From Oxyruncus cristatus (taxonomy: Eukaryota > Chordata > Aves > Passeriformes > Cotingidae), in assembly GCA_013399855.1 (NCBI GenBank), contig VXAY01002085.1, forward strand, positions 1-64,000: a stretch of 64,000 bases of DNA, read 5' to 3'. How positions within the stretch are numbered: the first letter of the stretch is position 1; the number at the start of each line of letters is the position of its first letter. Below, piece after piece: positions 11,201-23,780 of the stretch. The position numbers and the translations under genes are program-made. The notes under the pieces were generated by a model. That model had not been told where the DNA came from, did not search any database, and was given only the letters and a program-made list of their open reading frames with translations.

Positions 11201-14200
11201 TTGAGAGAGTTTTCTAGTTTGTCTACGTGTAGGTTTCCCTAGGGTTTTTCTAATGTTTTGTCCCCTTTCTGCCTTCTTTAGGTGATCTCTTGCTTTGCCT
11301 TGAACAGTCTGTGTGTGCCAGATGGCACTTAATATAGGAACAAGCTCTAGAAAAAAACAAAAGAAAATATAGACAAGAAATTGTTAGTAGCTGTGTTGGA
11401 AGACAGTGTTAGAACTGAGTGCTATTTAGTCCACTGGTAGCTGGCTTTACTTTGCTAGTCTCTTGTCCTAGACATCCCAGAAGTAGAGTAATTCCTTCAT
11501 GAGACCTCAGTCTAGAGACAGACTGAACTTACTCTGTGAACTAGTGGTCACTGTACAGGTTGTGAACATGTATGCATGTGTCTATATGTGGTTTTATATG
11601 GTTCAAATTATATTATTAAAATGTTCTCCTCGGTGTTGTTTTTAAATGGTGTTCCAAACATGGTCACATCATTCTGGAATGAGATGGAGCAGCAGAGATA
11701 GTGGATTTGCAGCAGAATTTGATTAACATTCTTGTTGAACCTCATCAGAGGGCCCAAGACACAGTACTAGGAGACAGTCTGCAGGAATTGTGCCTGAGAC
11801 ACAAAAAACGGCTTTCTAAAGCTCTTACAGCGGTAGAGCTCATCAAACTTTTTGCAGTGATTTTGGTGGATATCTGGCATTTCCTCAGTGAACAGAGGCA
11901 GACAGACTTCCTTTTGGATGTCTTGAGAAAAGCTCTAGAATCATAAATTGAGATGCTTTCCTTCTTGTTCTGTAAGTTTCCTAGATGTTTCTGGTTAGGC
12001 AGCGAGGAGTGCTTTGAAGTACTTCAAAGTTATGACTTCTCAGTCAGTGATGGACAGACATTCTTTTGGAGAAGTTGCTTATAGCTATGATTACTACTGT
12101 CAGTAACAGTGCCCACTTTTGGTATAATCACACTGGGTAAGAGCTATCTTGGGAGCTCATTAGTGCCTCAGCACATGTTTCAGGGTGATGTCCGAGCCAG
12201 TGAACTCTTCACCACCTTGCAAAGAGCATTCTTTATGCCTTCTGTTAACATAGTGCTGCTGTGTGCTTAAAGGAGCAAACACCATGGGACCTGAAGGGGA
12301 ATAGCCAGCTTGTCTTTAATTTGGGGGTTAGGACACACAGGTGGGCAGAAAGAAAGCTCCTAGAGCTCCTTCTTAAAAAAACCCCAAACAATGATGCTGC
12401 TTTACCATAAAATGCCTGCACACTTCACAGAATGGGTTCTCTATCTCTTTTTGCCTGTCACATGGGAGGGTCAAACTCCACTTGATCTGTTCACCTTTTG
12501 ACCCATTGCTCTTGCATTCCTGGCTCCAGCTTTCATAAAAATTGGACATAGGTGACTAGTTTGCATGCCTTTCTCAGAGGGCTGAAATGACATTAAACCT
12601 TTGCAATCTGAGGAAAGGCCTAAGAAACAGGCAACACCCTTCTTGCCTGATTTGTGCAAAGGTGTGTTGAGTGGCTGTGGGGGAGCCATCTGTCTCTACC
12701 CTCCAGTGCCATTCCACAAGTTGCCTTGCCTTGGAGGAGGGCTGGGTTCCAAGCAGGTACTTTTCCCTAGTTCCTGTGCTGGAGGAGTGAGGCAGACACA
12801 TGACATTGACATCTGACAGCCTTGCCACTGGAGATCTTATTGGAATTCACTCCACAGAACAAAAAAATTAGCTTCTTGTTTCCAAAAGGCTGAATTTTCT
12901 TCTTCTCCTTCTTTTCTCTCAGACTAGGTGGTTACATTTTGATGCACTTGCAGACAAAAGTAAATGAAATGGACTGGAGCCAGTATGATACTGCTTGCAG
13001 TGCTGTAGTCAAAATTAAGAGGAGAAACTTCTGTGTCATGTTCTACTGCAACCACATCACTAGCATCAGTTATTACTATTTCTAATCAGTATAAATGAGC
13101 AGAACATTGTATAAGCCCTTGAGATTTTGGAGATGGTTCCACAATTCCATTAATTATTGCCAACTACCTGAGCAAGCACCTATTTACCTAGCAACCTAAT
13201 AAAGCATTATCCTCCCCCTGCCAAGTGATGGGAAAGGAAAAAAAAATGAAGGGGCAGTGCAGATATTTCTTCTGAAGAAAGCTGTTTTCATGAAAGACAT
13301 TTGATATTTTTTATGATAGACAGAAATTTCCATAATGAAAAAAACCCCACAGATTATTTTTCTTTATATTTCTGAAAATGTGGATATTTTTAGATTAAAA
13401 AAAAATTACTAGAAACATACCTTGGCCTCTTGAGTACTGAAGGTGAAACAGTACAGCTAGAGATGTTTATTCACAGAGTTGGTATCTCTGTTGCTAATCT
13501 GATTTACATTTGCAAATTGCACCAGATCTTCAGACCTTTGTGTTTGCATTGGTCCCAGAAAGCTATTTCTTTTCTAAAGGGCTGTGTAGTTTCATGTGTT
13601 TCCACTAATGTTACTGTGGAGTTATCTTCTCTTACCATAACCTTTCATGTGTAATCTGAAGAATTTGACTTTACCTGACAGAAAATTTTCTTCTGGAATG
13701 CAGAATTTGGGAAAAGAACCTGTTGTGAAGCTCAAGCCTATTGATAGTCTTGAGCATAGCTCATGAAGATTGAAGAGGGAGGCTTTTTGAAAGCTACTCT
13801 AATGTTATGATTAATTATCTCTTTGAACTTGAGGGAGGCTGGAAATTTGCTGTTAAGCTCCCTGAAATGCTTCTTACTAGTCACTAGTATACAGCTGTAG
13901 AGATTGGGCTAGTACCCAGGTAAGGAATGGAAGTTTCATTCTCATATCTGAAAGTACTGTGTAATTAATTTTTTCTGACAGCCTTTTAGCTTTTGATTTC
14001 CAGAACTGTTCATAAAGCACAGAATTGTGCAGAGGCTTTAGAAGTTAAGTTAGCAAAACATCAGCCTATAAAGCTACACTGAAAGTCCTGCAGTCTTCCA
14101 AGCATATTCATCTTCCTGGTAAAATAGAGGCTGGTGGCTTTTAGTATTTGATAAAAGCTGTGTTTGCAGAGCGTATGGCCTTATTCGTTAAAAATTACCA

Positions 14201-17200
14201 TTGGCTTTATGACATTTCTTAGAAATGGTAGCAATGTTCGTATCTCTTTCTTTATGGGCTGAAAACTGATACCAAGCTAATGACAAATTTACCATTGATG
14301 AATCTCTGTGGGTTGAGAATGTCATACCCAAATACACTAATGGAAAGTCTTATGTGAGCCCAGTAAGGTGGAACTGGGAAATATGCAGAATACAGAAGAA
14401 ACCCAGGAGTGTTTCTACTTTGTTAACAGCTAAGTACCTGTGGCTGTTACAAATAACCTCTTCTGGATACCAATTTTAGCAGTCCAGGAACAATTTAGAT
14501 TTTTGTGCAAATTGGAAGAGGTATAGGAAAAGTATGAACAGGGCCCTATAGGTATTCCAAAATGCTGTATAGGCCCCTCTGAATTAAGCAGTCTGTGCAT
14601 ATGATTGTAGAAGCCACAATTCAGTGATGCACCTGGTCCCTCCTCTGTCTCTGTCTCTGTCCCTGTTAAGAGAGCTGATAAAATGTCAATTTGGGAATTG
14701 TTTTCTGTGGGTATTGTGAGATTTCATGTGATATTAGAGACAAGCAAATAATGGCTAAGCATCTTCACGTGCGATTGACACTTGGCCTTCACATCCTTCA
14801 ATACATCAGTGTTGGATATGCATGCAATAACAAAGCATCATCTCATGCCAGAGTAAAACTAGTGTACTGGAATAAAAAGCTGACAAGTCTGTTTAGAAAC
14901 CAGGCAGGTATACACTTTTTTTAATCCCTTTCATTGGGAGATTTAGTTGTCTTAGTAAGTACAACTGGCCTTTCAGCTGTGGAGAAATGATGTGAGTTGA
15001 AAAGCTGCTATTCTTGCCCTTTCCAACAGCCCGTGTCACAGGCAAAGCCCTATCCCTTTTCAGTAGCAATGTCTGTGGGAGCTGCAGTGGCAGCTGTGTG
15101 CCAGAAAGTAGATCTTGACGTTTCTGTCTGTGAAAAAGGGATTGAATGATGCTTAGTTTCTGGCAAGCACAGGGCAGATCTAGAGACTTGTATTTTAGAA
15201 AGAAAGTAAAATGCAATGAGTTTATTTAAAAGCAAGTATATGTGCACTCGTATTTAGGCTTATTTCTGTCTATCCAAGTGAGGTTAGACTTTCCTGCCAC
15301 ACAGTAATGTCAGAAAATATCACGAGGGCACAGTGTATTGAAGTCACATGGGTCTTAGGCATTACACATTAGAATGAAAATTTTGCACCATAGGTATAAG
15401 AAAAATACTGCTCTGGCTTTACTATTGCTTTGAGATAACTGCTAGTAAATGCTGGTGGCCTTTCAGACAAAGGACAACCCTTTGTACGTAATGAGAGGAT
15501 GAAAAATAATGCTGTAATATATTGATCACTTTGCTAAGGCAGAGATGTAGGTACAGGTCAGAGTACTCACCTAGAATGAGATGAAGGTATACTTCCCAGA
15601 GTGTGGAGGTACAGCTTTCTTTTTTTCCCCACCTTTTAAAAAATTGCTTTATTTCGAAGTGTTATACAAAGCTTAGCTGAAATAGCTAAGAACAAATCTC
15701 ACCCTGTGAAGAAATCGTTTTTCTTTGCTGGAGCAGGTGTGTTGAGAACCTTATCAGATGCTCATACATCAGGAAGTATGAGGGGACTGAGAAAAAGTGT
15801 TTCCAAGACTGCAAGAAGACAGAAAGGATGAGCTCTGTACAGATGTCTCTGAGGGAACATTAATAAAAAAAGGAAAGGAGAAATAGACTTTTTCCAAAAT
15901 CTGCAAGTCACTGACATAAATTTTTCTGAGTTCAGGGTATGATGATACATTTGCTTCTGTCTTGCATATAAGGACATTTTCAAAAGATGTTTAAAGAGAA
16001 CTTATTAAGAGGCTTTATGTACATTGTAAGCTGCATTCAGGAATGCTGCAGGAGATCTGGGGCACTCCCTGCTTGTGTACTACAGGAAACCTTTGTCTTG
16101 TGCTGAATATACAGGAGAAGTAGTCACAGAGAGAGGAAAAGGTATTAAGATCAGGTGCACCCAAGAAATTATTGTGAGGCTGCGTGAGTAATGGCAGTAA
16201 TATTTAGAAGGAAAACAGTAAAACAATAAAAAAGGTAGAAAAAGAGTTGGGAGGTACTAATGTGAGTTCTCTAGCTTAAGTGAAGTGATCTCAGATGCTT
16301 TATTTCCTGGGTATACCCCTTTTCTGTATAATGTCTTATATAATGGATGTGGATTTTCTTAGGCAAAATTTGTTTTTAAAATTTGAAAGAAAAAGAATGG
16401 TTTTAACTGGGAAAGAAAATGAAAACCAGCAAGCCATTGTGAGGGTTAACAAATGTGGGATGTGACACTGAATCTCCAACTTGAGGTGCATGCCATGGAA
16501 GCATTTTATTTTTGGGTAGCTCAAATTGGTCTCACAGCACAGCCTCTGTGCTGACCAAGGAAGGAATATGGTCTTTGTGGCACATCCCTGCAGGGAGCAT
16601 CAGAAACAGCTGAAGACTCCCCTAGGACTTGCTAATATCACATGCAGTACACTGGGGAGAACATCCTTTCCAGAGACACTGTCTTTTACATGGACATGTG
16701 GCAAGTACCTTCACTGAGGCAAAGTCACAACTGAGTCCTGGCAGATTAAAAGACTGGAAAGGAGCAGAATGAAAAAGCAGAAGGTAGACCTGCTACCTGA
16801 TGTGGAGGTTGGTGGCTTTTCTAAGTACCTTTGCGTTACTGAAGCTTGAACCATCAAGCTGCCTCAGAGGACACAAAATGCTTGCCCAGGCTATACAGTT
16901 GATGTGACTGTCAGATGTGTTGGATGACTGATGACTGTTTAAGGTCTTTTTGTAAATTGGCCTTGTTTCCTGGATGGTAGAAGGAAAAAGTTTGACAGTT
17001 ACTGTGATTTTTTTTTTTTTTAAACAGTACTCCTTGTCAGCAGTCAGACCTCTGCAGATTGCTTTTTGATCCTACTGAGCAATATGTCAAATATATTGTT
17101 ATTTTATGAGTGTCTTTCCACCTTCCCAATTCCAAAAATTTCTGTGGGGAGTGAGATCATGAGCAGAGGGCTAATATAGCCTATAAATTGTGTTGATGAC

Positions 17201-17229
17201 AGTCCAATGCTTGAACCTTCCCAGGGGAG

Positions 17230-17277
17230 AAGGTTTTACAGCCCTTACCAAAAAAGGTTTTACAGCCCTTACCAAAA
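17230..17277. repeat. 24-bp perfect tandem duplication
   Basis: Two exact head-to-tail copies of a 24-bp unit that starts AAGGTTTTACAG and ends CCTTACCAAAA. Exact identity suggests a recent replication-slippage event. Confidence 0.92.
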
Positions 17278-18582
17278 TCCTTTGCTCTACATCAGGCATG
17301 ATACCTGCCATAATGACCATAGCTTGACTCCAAGTCACAGTTTATAGTTAGCTGCTTATAGTTACTTTTATTTAATTTGTAGCAAGGCTCAGAGGCTAGC
17401 AGTTAGGAAAATCTCAATAGATAAACACTTGCCAACCTCTTGTGGAGTCTGAGCAAGCGCCGACCGGCTGTACCTGCAACTCAGGTGTGCTTGTCCCAAG
17501 CTGCCCTGAGTACTAGTCGCATCCTTTCGTAAATTTTAACTACCATCTGAACCACCCAAAATGAAAGGGTTAATCACATTAGTACTCTATGCCAAAACAA
17601 CTGTCTTTTACGTGCCCAGCTCAGAGAAACAGTCCCAAATCCTCCGAATGCTGGGTAAGAGCGTGACAAAAGCAATGCTTCATGCATGTCTTGTTCTCAC
17701 AAAGCACGACACTCCAGCAAACCTCAGAGAGTGAGCTTGAGGGTTCATCAAACAGACCTAGTCTGTCTGTCCTAATGTAATATATGCAACTAGTACATAT
17801 GCCTAAGCTTTCTCTGTCTGCCAAGGCATAAAGTGCCTGAGGATGAGATCCAAAAGAGTCAACATGCATAACCATTGTTATGTTTGAAGAGTGCTATGGA
17901 TACATGTAAAGCAGACCTAATGGAAGGGGACATAACCCAGAGCTACCCAGAAGCTGGGTGTATGGAGTCAAATTCACTTTGACCCTTCATTTAATTTGTT
18001 TACCAACATTTTCTTCCAGCGGAAATAAAAGACATAAACGGGACATAAATGGTTGTTGCTCTGAAGTAAAAAGAAACATTCCCACATTTCAGAGGTTGTA
18101 ATGTCTTAAACATAAAGTGAGAAAACAGTAACTTCCTTTGCTGACACAGATAGGAGATGATATGAGATGCTTGAAGACTGAAATGATGAGAACCTTGAAA
18201 AAAGATCCCTGTAGACGGAGATGGTAGTATTCATCACACCAGGGCCTGAGTGCTGGGAACTAGGTAAAGGTGTAGAAAATGACACTTTGTCCCCCAAGTC
18301 CCACTCATTGTCCTCCTCTAGCAGCTGTTAAGTGCAAGCCCAGTAGCCTGTTTGCATACTCTGTGATTGGTATCAATGTTTATATTAGTATTCAAAAAAC
18401 AACAAAGGGTGTGTTAAAAATAGCAGAGATGACAGAAAGAGGGCAATTACTTGGTTGTGTGAATAGGAAGGATAATATTAAGTTACTGTGTAATTAAGGT
18501 TAGACCAAGGTGAAATAAAGATAGCAAACAAGGAAAGTAAGGAAAGATTACTCATTCTGGACCCAAACCTATCCCTACTGGA

Positions 18583-18674
18583 TTTAATGAGAGATTTTAG
18601 ACCGACCTCTGTGAAAGTGAGTAGGAGTAAACTTGAGATTAATGACATATTCATAAGGCAGTTTAGTGCAACTT
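18583..18674 (+). repeat. 92-bp segment, copy A of a dispersed pair
   Basis: This segment recurs at 21541-21632 in the same orientation with 5 mismatches over 92 positions by eye (about 95% identity) and no gaps. Both copies start TTTAATGAGA and end in AACTT. The bases before the two copies are unrelated, and similarity is quickly lost after them. It is not a repeat family I recognise. Confidence 0.9.
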
Positions 18675-21293
18675 GATAGTGTATAATAAAAGAAAAAAGC
18701 ACAGACAAATAAATAAAAGGGAACTTATTGAACTGAGCTCATCTTGGAAGCAGTTTGATAGCTCTTCTCACACATCATGCTGTGTGCTTATTATGAGAGA
18801 TGAAATGCATGGTTTTGTTCTACATTATATTATTTATGGGATTTTTGGAGGGCAAATCGTTTTCAAAAGGCCTAAACCTGGGTGAGTTCTGCCACTGGTC
18901 AATCTTGGGCTGCATGGCTGCTTACCAGCAGGATACCAGTATTGTTTTCATGCTTGACTGGGGCTGAAATCCCATCTCGCTTGCAGCTATTGGAAAATGC
19001 TGCATTCTTTTACTGAACAGGCATGGAAGCTATTGATTTCTCCTCTGTGTTCCCGGGAACATTTCTTGGGGGTTTGTTGGGACCACCTGAAACAGTTCAA
19101 AAAAACTACTTGTGAGACAGAGAAGGAAACTAATTAAATCTTCAGAGAGGAAAAGGACTTAAATGATGAAAGATGATGGTAAATTACTTAGCTAACAAAT
19201 AGGTGCCTTGGAAATTGAAGTACAAATTAGGTTATCTAATTTTTCACTGCAAACCTAAGCAGTTCCATTAATATGATTTCCACCTTGTGACCATATTTCA
19301 TGGCTCATCAGGAAGTTGCTGAAACATCTTAAAGATGGCTGGAAACAACGGTAATACAAAGCTTTTAGTTCCGGGTAAGGTGATGAGACTTTTCCAAGTA
19401 AAAGGACCTTAAAAAATGATATGTTGTTACAAACATGCTACCAGTGAACATAGCACTGTACGTGTCCAGCTGAATAGAGCATGTGATGACAACCAAGTTT
19501 GATCCCTTTACCTTCATGCGTGTTGTTAACATTGCCACCTGGAGCTGCACTGAGGGGTTATTATGATGTACTATGGCCATGCATCAGGCAGGCCTCTTCT
19601 GGGGCAGGAACCAGAGATTTTGCTTTTAGACTGGTGCTCTCTGCCACACACATTATATTGTAGTACCAATATGACGTTTTCACTGCACTCACTTTCTCTC
19701 TGGATGCTCTCTGAGCGTGTCTCCTGAGCTCTTGCTCTTTTTTTACTATGATTAGGAACTGCAGATGGGGAGGTCAATAGGAGGAGGAGAGGAGAGAATA
19801 CCTGGCTACTCCTCAGAAGCCTTTACCAGCATCTTTTGAAAGGTGTCTGATCAGATTTTCCAGATTTCCCCGCAATCCTCTTTGTGCCCACTAGAAATGT
19901 ATGAGATCACTCGCTTGGAGCATATGCTGCAGTTGCTGGTGATTTGATTTTCTTATACATAGATTACCTTCACTGTGTTTCAGCATTAATTCTGCAGTGA
20001 GAAAAATACATATTGCTCGCAACTGTCTGTAAGTTATCTCATTCCATCTGTCTGCACACTGATATTCAGCAACCTCCCTTTATAATATACAGGGTTTTTC
20101 CCCCTTCTTTAAAGCACGATTTTAAATCATGAAGTAACTAGGAGAGCTGTTGAGAATTTATGGGAGACTTTTGTTTCCGTCAGTTCCCAGAGCACCTTGC
20201 TATGACATGTTTTGTGGTTAGTGTAATGTGTAGAAGTGGCAGAGACAGATGAACATTTCTCATTTAAAAACAACTGTTTTTCAGCAATAGCTATACTGAG
20301 TGCATGTTTGACAAAAGAGGAGGGAAATATTAATTTTTCTTTTGAAGGATAACTTCAACCTCCACGTGATTTCAACATGATTTGAATCTTGTCTCCCTTT
20401 CCCTCCCAGCCTTTTTTTCTAAGTGATTCATCAATGAATTCATCCAGCAGCAGTATCAGTTGCTATTTTATGCTATCAGGTGTGGCAGTGTTTAGCTGGG
20501 ACAAATGACAGCATCACTCAGCCTGTTTGTGACAATTGAAAGCAGACTACTGCATTTTATACCAAATGGAGCAGGTTGTATTGTCTCTATGGTAGGTAGA
20601 GTGAGGTGCAGCAAATTAGATCCAAATCCTGTGACAACTTTTTGCCAACTACAGATAAGAAACATGCATTTATGTGTTTCCAATAGTTGTCTTGTCAGAC
20701 ATTTTGAAGCTCAGAAATAGGAGACCAACTTAAGAGCCTGAAGAAAAATAGTTCAGCAATACTGCAGAAGCAGCTCTTCCTATCACCCCACCAGTGCTCC
20801 CTATCCTGCCACTCATTTGGGCTGTACCCTGCAGAGGCTCTGCAGGGAAGCTGCAGAAGCAGACTCACTCTTTACCTGACTGATGTTTCTTCAAGCTTTG
20901 GAAACAGAGCTTTTCCCCTTTTGACTCTAATTCTAAATGAAATGTGTGTTGTCCATAAGGTGACATACAATGTCTAGTTGCAGGATCTGGTTTTCTATCC
21001 TCTGTAATATAGCCCTGCACAATGAAATTGCCCTAGTGCACCACTAAAATAATGAATTTTCCAGACCTGCTGTACATTACTAATGAAATAAACTCTCTCT
21101 ACCTTCATTAGTTACTTAATAGGTTTTCTGATTCATGTCAGCTCTAATCCTTTTTTAAGCATCACCAAAGAATAATCCAGAAACATGGACATTTTACTCT
21201 TATTATGTTGCTAACATGATAATTCTCACCTCAGTAACCCATGTTCCTGCATCAGGAAGTTTAAATGAAGTCTCTGAATCTCCACGATATCAG
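18675..21293. other. Unassigned sequence between the 92-bp copies
   Basis: No gene or known repeat is seen. The sequence is AT-rich, with several short open frames lacking any support. Confidence 0.4.
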
Positions 21294-21540
21294 AGAATTA
21301 TAAGATTATAGAATGATTTGGATTGGAAGGGACTGTAAAGATGATTTGGTTCCAACCCCCTGCCATGGACAGGGACACTTTCCACTAGACCGGATTGCAC
21401 AGAGCTCCATCCAACCTATCCTTGAACACTGCAAGGGATAGGACATCCACAGCTTCTCTGGGTGACCTGTTCCAGTGCCTCACCACCCTCAGGTGGTGAA
21501 TTTCTTCCTAATATCTAATCTAAACTTACTCTCCTTCAGT
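21294..21540 (-). mobile_element. CR1 LINE, 5'-truncated
   Basis: This is the 3' end of a CR1 non-LTR retrotransposon on the minus strand. On the plus strand it begins with decayed copies of the terminal 8-bp repeat (AGAATTATAAGATTATAGAA), then shows the family landmarks GGATTGGAAGGGACTG, CCAACCCCCTGCCATGG, TTCCAGTGCCTCACCACC and TTCTTCCTAATATCTAATCT, stopping at CTCCTTCAGTTT. It contains only the 3' untranslated part and has no reverse transcriptase. It is unusual in being joined directly at its 5' end to the 92-bp copy B. Confidence 0.95.
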
Positions 21541-21632
21541 TTTAATGAGAAGTTTTAGACCAACCTCTGTGAAAGTGAGAAGGAGTAAACTTGAGATTAA
21601 TGACATATTCATAAGGCAGTTTAGTGAAACTT
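21541..21632 (+). repeat. 92-bp segment, copy B, fused to CR1 5' end
   Basis: Second copy of the segment at 18583-18674. It begins at the point where CR1 similarity ends; the bases TTT are shared by both, so the exact joint is ambiguous by about three bases. Confidence 0.9.
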
Positions 21633-21931
21633 CATAATGAAGAAGGCTCTTTCAATTGAATGACTATCTTATTAATTGAAAAACCATGTAATTGATCTGT
21701 ACTATATGAAAAGCTCCTTGGTTCTGGTGCTCTTAAAAGCTTTGCCTTGCTTTGTGGTCATTGTTTATTCAGTTACTTAGGTTCATTCCTCTCTCTTCAT
21801 TATTGGTTCTGATTAAAAGGAAAAAGAAAAAGCTATTGTCCTTTATTCTAATTGCTTTTTGCTTGTGGAGTGAATTATGTCTGTTTTCTCCTGTATGGTT
21901 GTCTCTAGAGTTGTGGGGTTTAATTTTTTTT

Positions 21932-21962
<31 letters not shown>

Positions 21963-23661
21963 GTAGGGAGTTCTTTTGCTGCTCCTTTTCTTGATCAGTG
22001 TGGGACACGTGGGTAGAAAACATCTGGAGCATTCTTCAAAAATTAAGATGCTTGGCAGAAACATGTATTTGGAGTCACTGCTACCCAGGCAGAGCCCGTA
22101 AAAGCTTAGCCAGGGCCAAAAGGATTGGGAAGGGCAGTGATCACCTAATGAATTAAGTATCTGACATCTCCTCAGTGTCCCCACATCTGCACGCTCACTG
22201 TGGTACACCTCTTCTGGGGCTCAGTGTGGTGGCAAGGTGTGGGTAACTCATCATCTGGAGCCATGTAAGCTCCAGGTACACCTCTAGTGGGAAGCTGCCA
22301 CTGCACGTTCAGCTCCTGAGGGAGAACAAGCTGCAGTCGATACTTGCGTCAAGTGATCACAACAGCAGTGGAGATTAGGGAATACAGCCCAAGGTTTCTT
22401 CTTAGTTGTTATATTTTTCACTTTGGCTAAAGAAAATGGATAACGTTGTGCAGTTTGTTTAACTTTAAAGATCACCTTTAAAATAGTCGAAACACACACT
22501 TGATTTAGGAGGTTGTATCTCATTAAGTCTATAGGATATAATGTCAGGATAACTCAGAGGTACTTAAGCTTTGAATCCTAGTGACTTGGACAGGAGGAAT
22601 TGCCATTAAACTACTTAGAGGTAGATTATAAGATGACATTTAGATGCCTAAATACACAAATGCTTTCTTGTTGTCTTTTGCAACAAGCACTACGAAGAAT
22701 TCTTCTGCAGGGTTTAATTCTCCTAGACGTGTTGCATCTGAAAGTCTACTTTTAAAAATCTGCTCTGAAGCCCAGGAGAATACCAAGAGGCTGTCTCTTG
22801 AGACTTTAAAATGCGATATAGACTTAAGGCTCCTTCTGTAAAGGTGCTGGTTTTGAACGTTGTCACAGATATATCAGGGATCTAATTCAGTCTGTTTTTG
22901 TCCTCATAGGATGTGTGTGTTCTTGGGGAGGGAACTGGATAACTGGTAACACAGTGAAAGTGCATTTGTTCATACATGCGAATGATTATTCATAGAATAT
23001 TTTTGCTTCGTTGGCCAGCTCTGTCAACTACCCACCCACCTACAGTGAGAGGATTTAGAATGTCACAGAAGTAAGGGCTTGAATACTTAACACACTGAAG
23101 GCTGGATTCAGATGAAGGGCTGAATAACATCAGATCTTTAATAACATTGCCTTCAAAGTCAGCCGGCAAGAGCATCCCTGGATTGGATGTGATGCTTACA
23201 TGTAACACAAGAACTAAAAAACCCACCATACCGGGTATGAAACTCACAAGAAATGTAAAAAAAGAAAATGTGGTGCGCCACACAAGTATAATTTAAAAAG
23301 TGAGTATTATTGGGTTTCAGTATTTCTGAAGGCAAATGCATTTGGGTAGATAAAACATTCATATGAGTGAAAATCTTCCCTTTAGGAGCCGCTCTGACCT
23401 TATTGTTCAATGGCAAAAATTATTATTTTCTTCCTACTTTTTTGGGGGAAAAATAAAACCTTCACCTCATCTACTCAACATCCTCTTGCTGCTGTGCCTT
23501 GTAACTATCAATCATTTACTTTTCTGTAGAGAAAAATGAACCTTCTAGGAGGGCACTTTTTTAAAAGTGCAGTGTAATTCCTTAGTACCATTGACACTTG
23601 TTGAACTGTTGCTGGTTATATGAAGTGTATGAGGTATATCAGAAATACTGATGTCTGTACA
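21633..23661. other. Unassigned sequence with a poly-T tract
   Basis: It contains an uninterrupted run of 28 T at 21935-21962, which accounts for the poly-Phe and poly-Lys open frames around it. The 22030-22345 part is GC-richer, but no gene or repeat could be named. Confidence 0.45.
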
Positions 23662-23780
23662 TCATAGAATCATAGAATCGTAGAATCAGACGAGTTGGAA
23701 AGGACCTCTGAGATCATCAAGTCCAACCCTTGACCACCACCACAATTACTAGACTATGGAACTAAGTGCCACATCCAGCC
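23662..23780 (-). mobile_element. CR1 LINE, short 3' fragment
   Basis: On the plus strand it starts with a clear terminal repeat array (ATCATAGAATCATAGAATCG), followed by GAGTTGGAAAGGACCTCTGA and ATCATCAAGTCCAACCCTTG. This is a CR1 3' end on the minus strand. The tail wording differs from the copies at 21294 and 34370, so it belongs to another CR1 subfamily. Similarity fades at about 23780. Confidence 0.93.

Larger units (their letters stand above)
6836..18582. other. Long unassigned AT-rich sequence
   Basis: Nearly 12 kb with no recognisable gene or repeat family. Details seen: a 14-bp tandem duplication at 8227-8254, a perfect 24-bp tandem duplication at 17230-17277, many A or T runs, and an open block at 11683-11946 discussed in the findings. 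The remainder looks like ordinary intergenic or intronic DNA; very old, decayed repeats could be present beyond what can be read by eye. Confidence 0.4.

Noticed and set aside
21752..22208. Open frames with poly-Phe or poly-Lys
   Set aside because: They cross the 28-T run; composition artefact.
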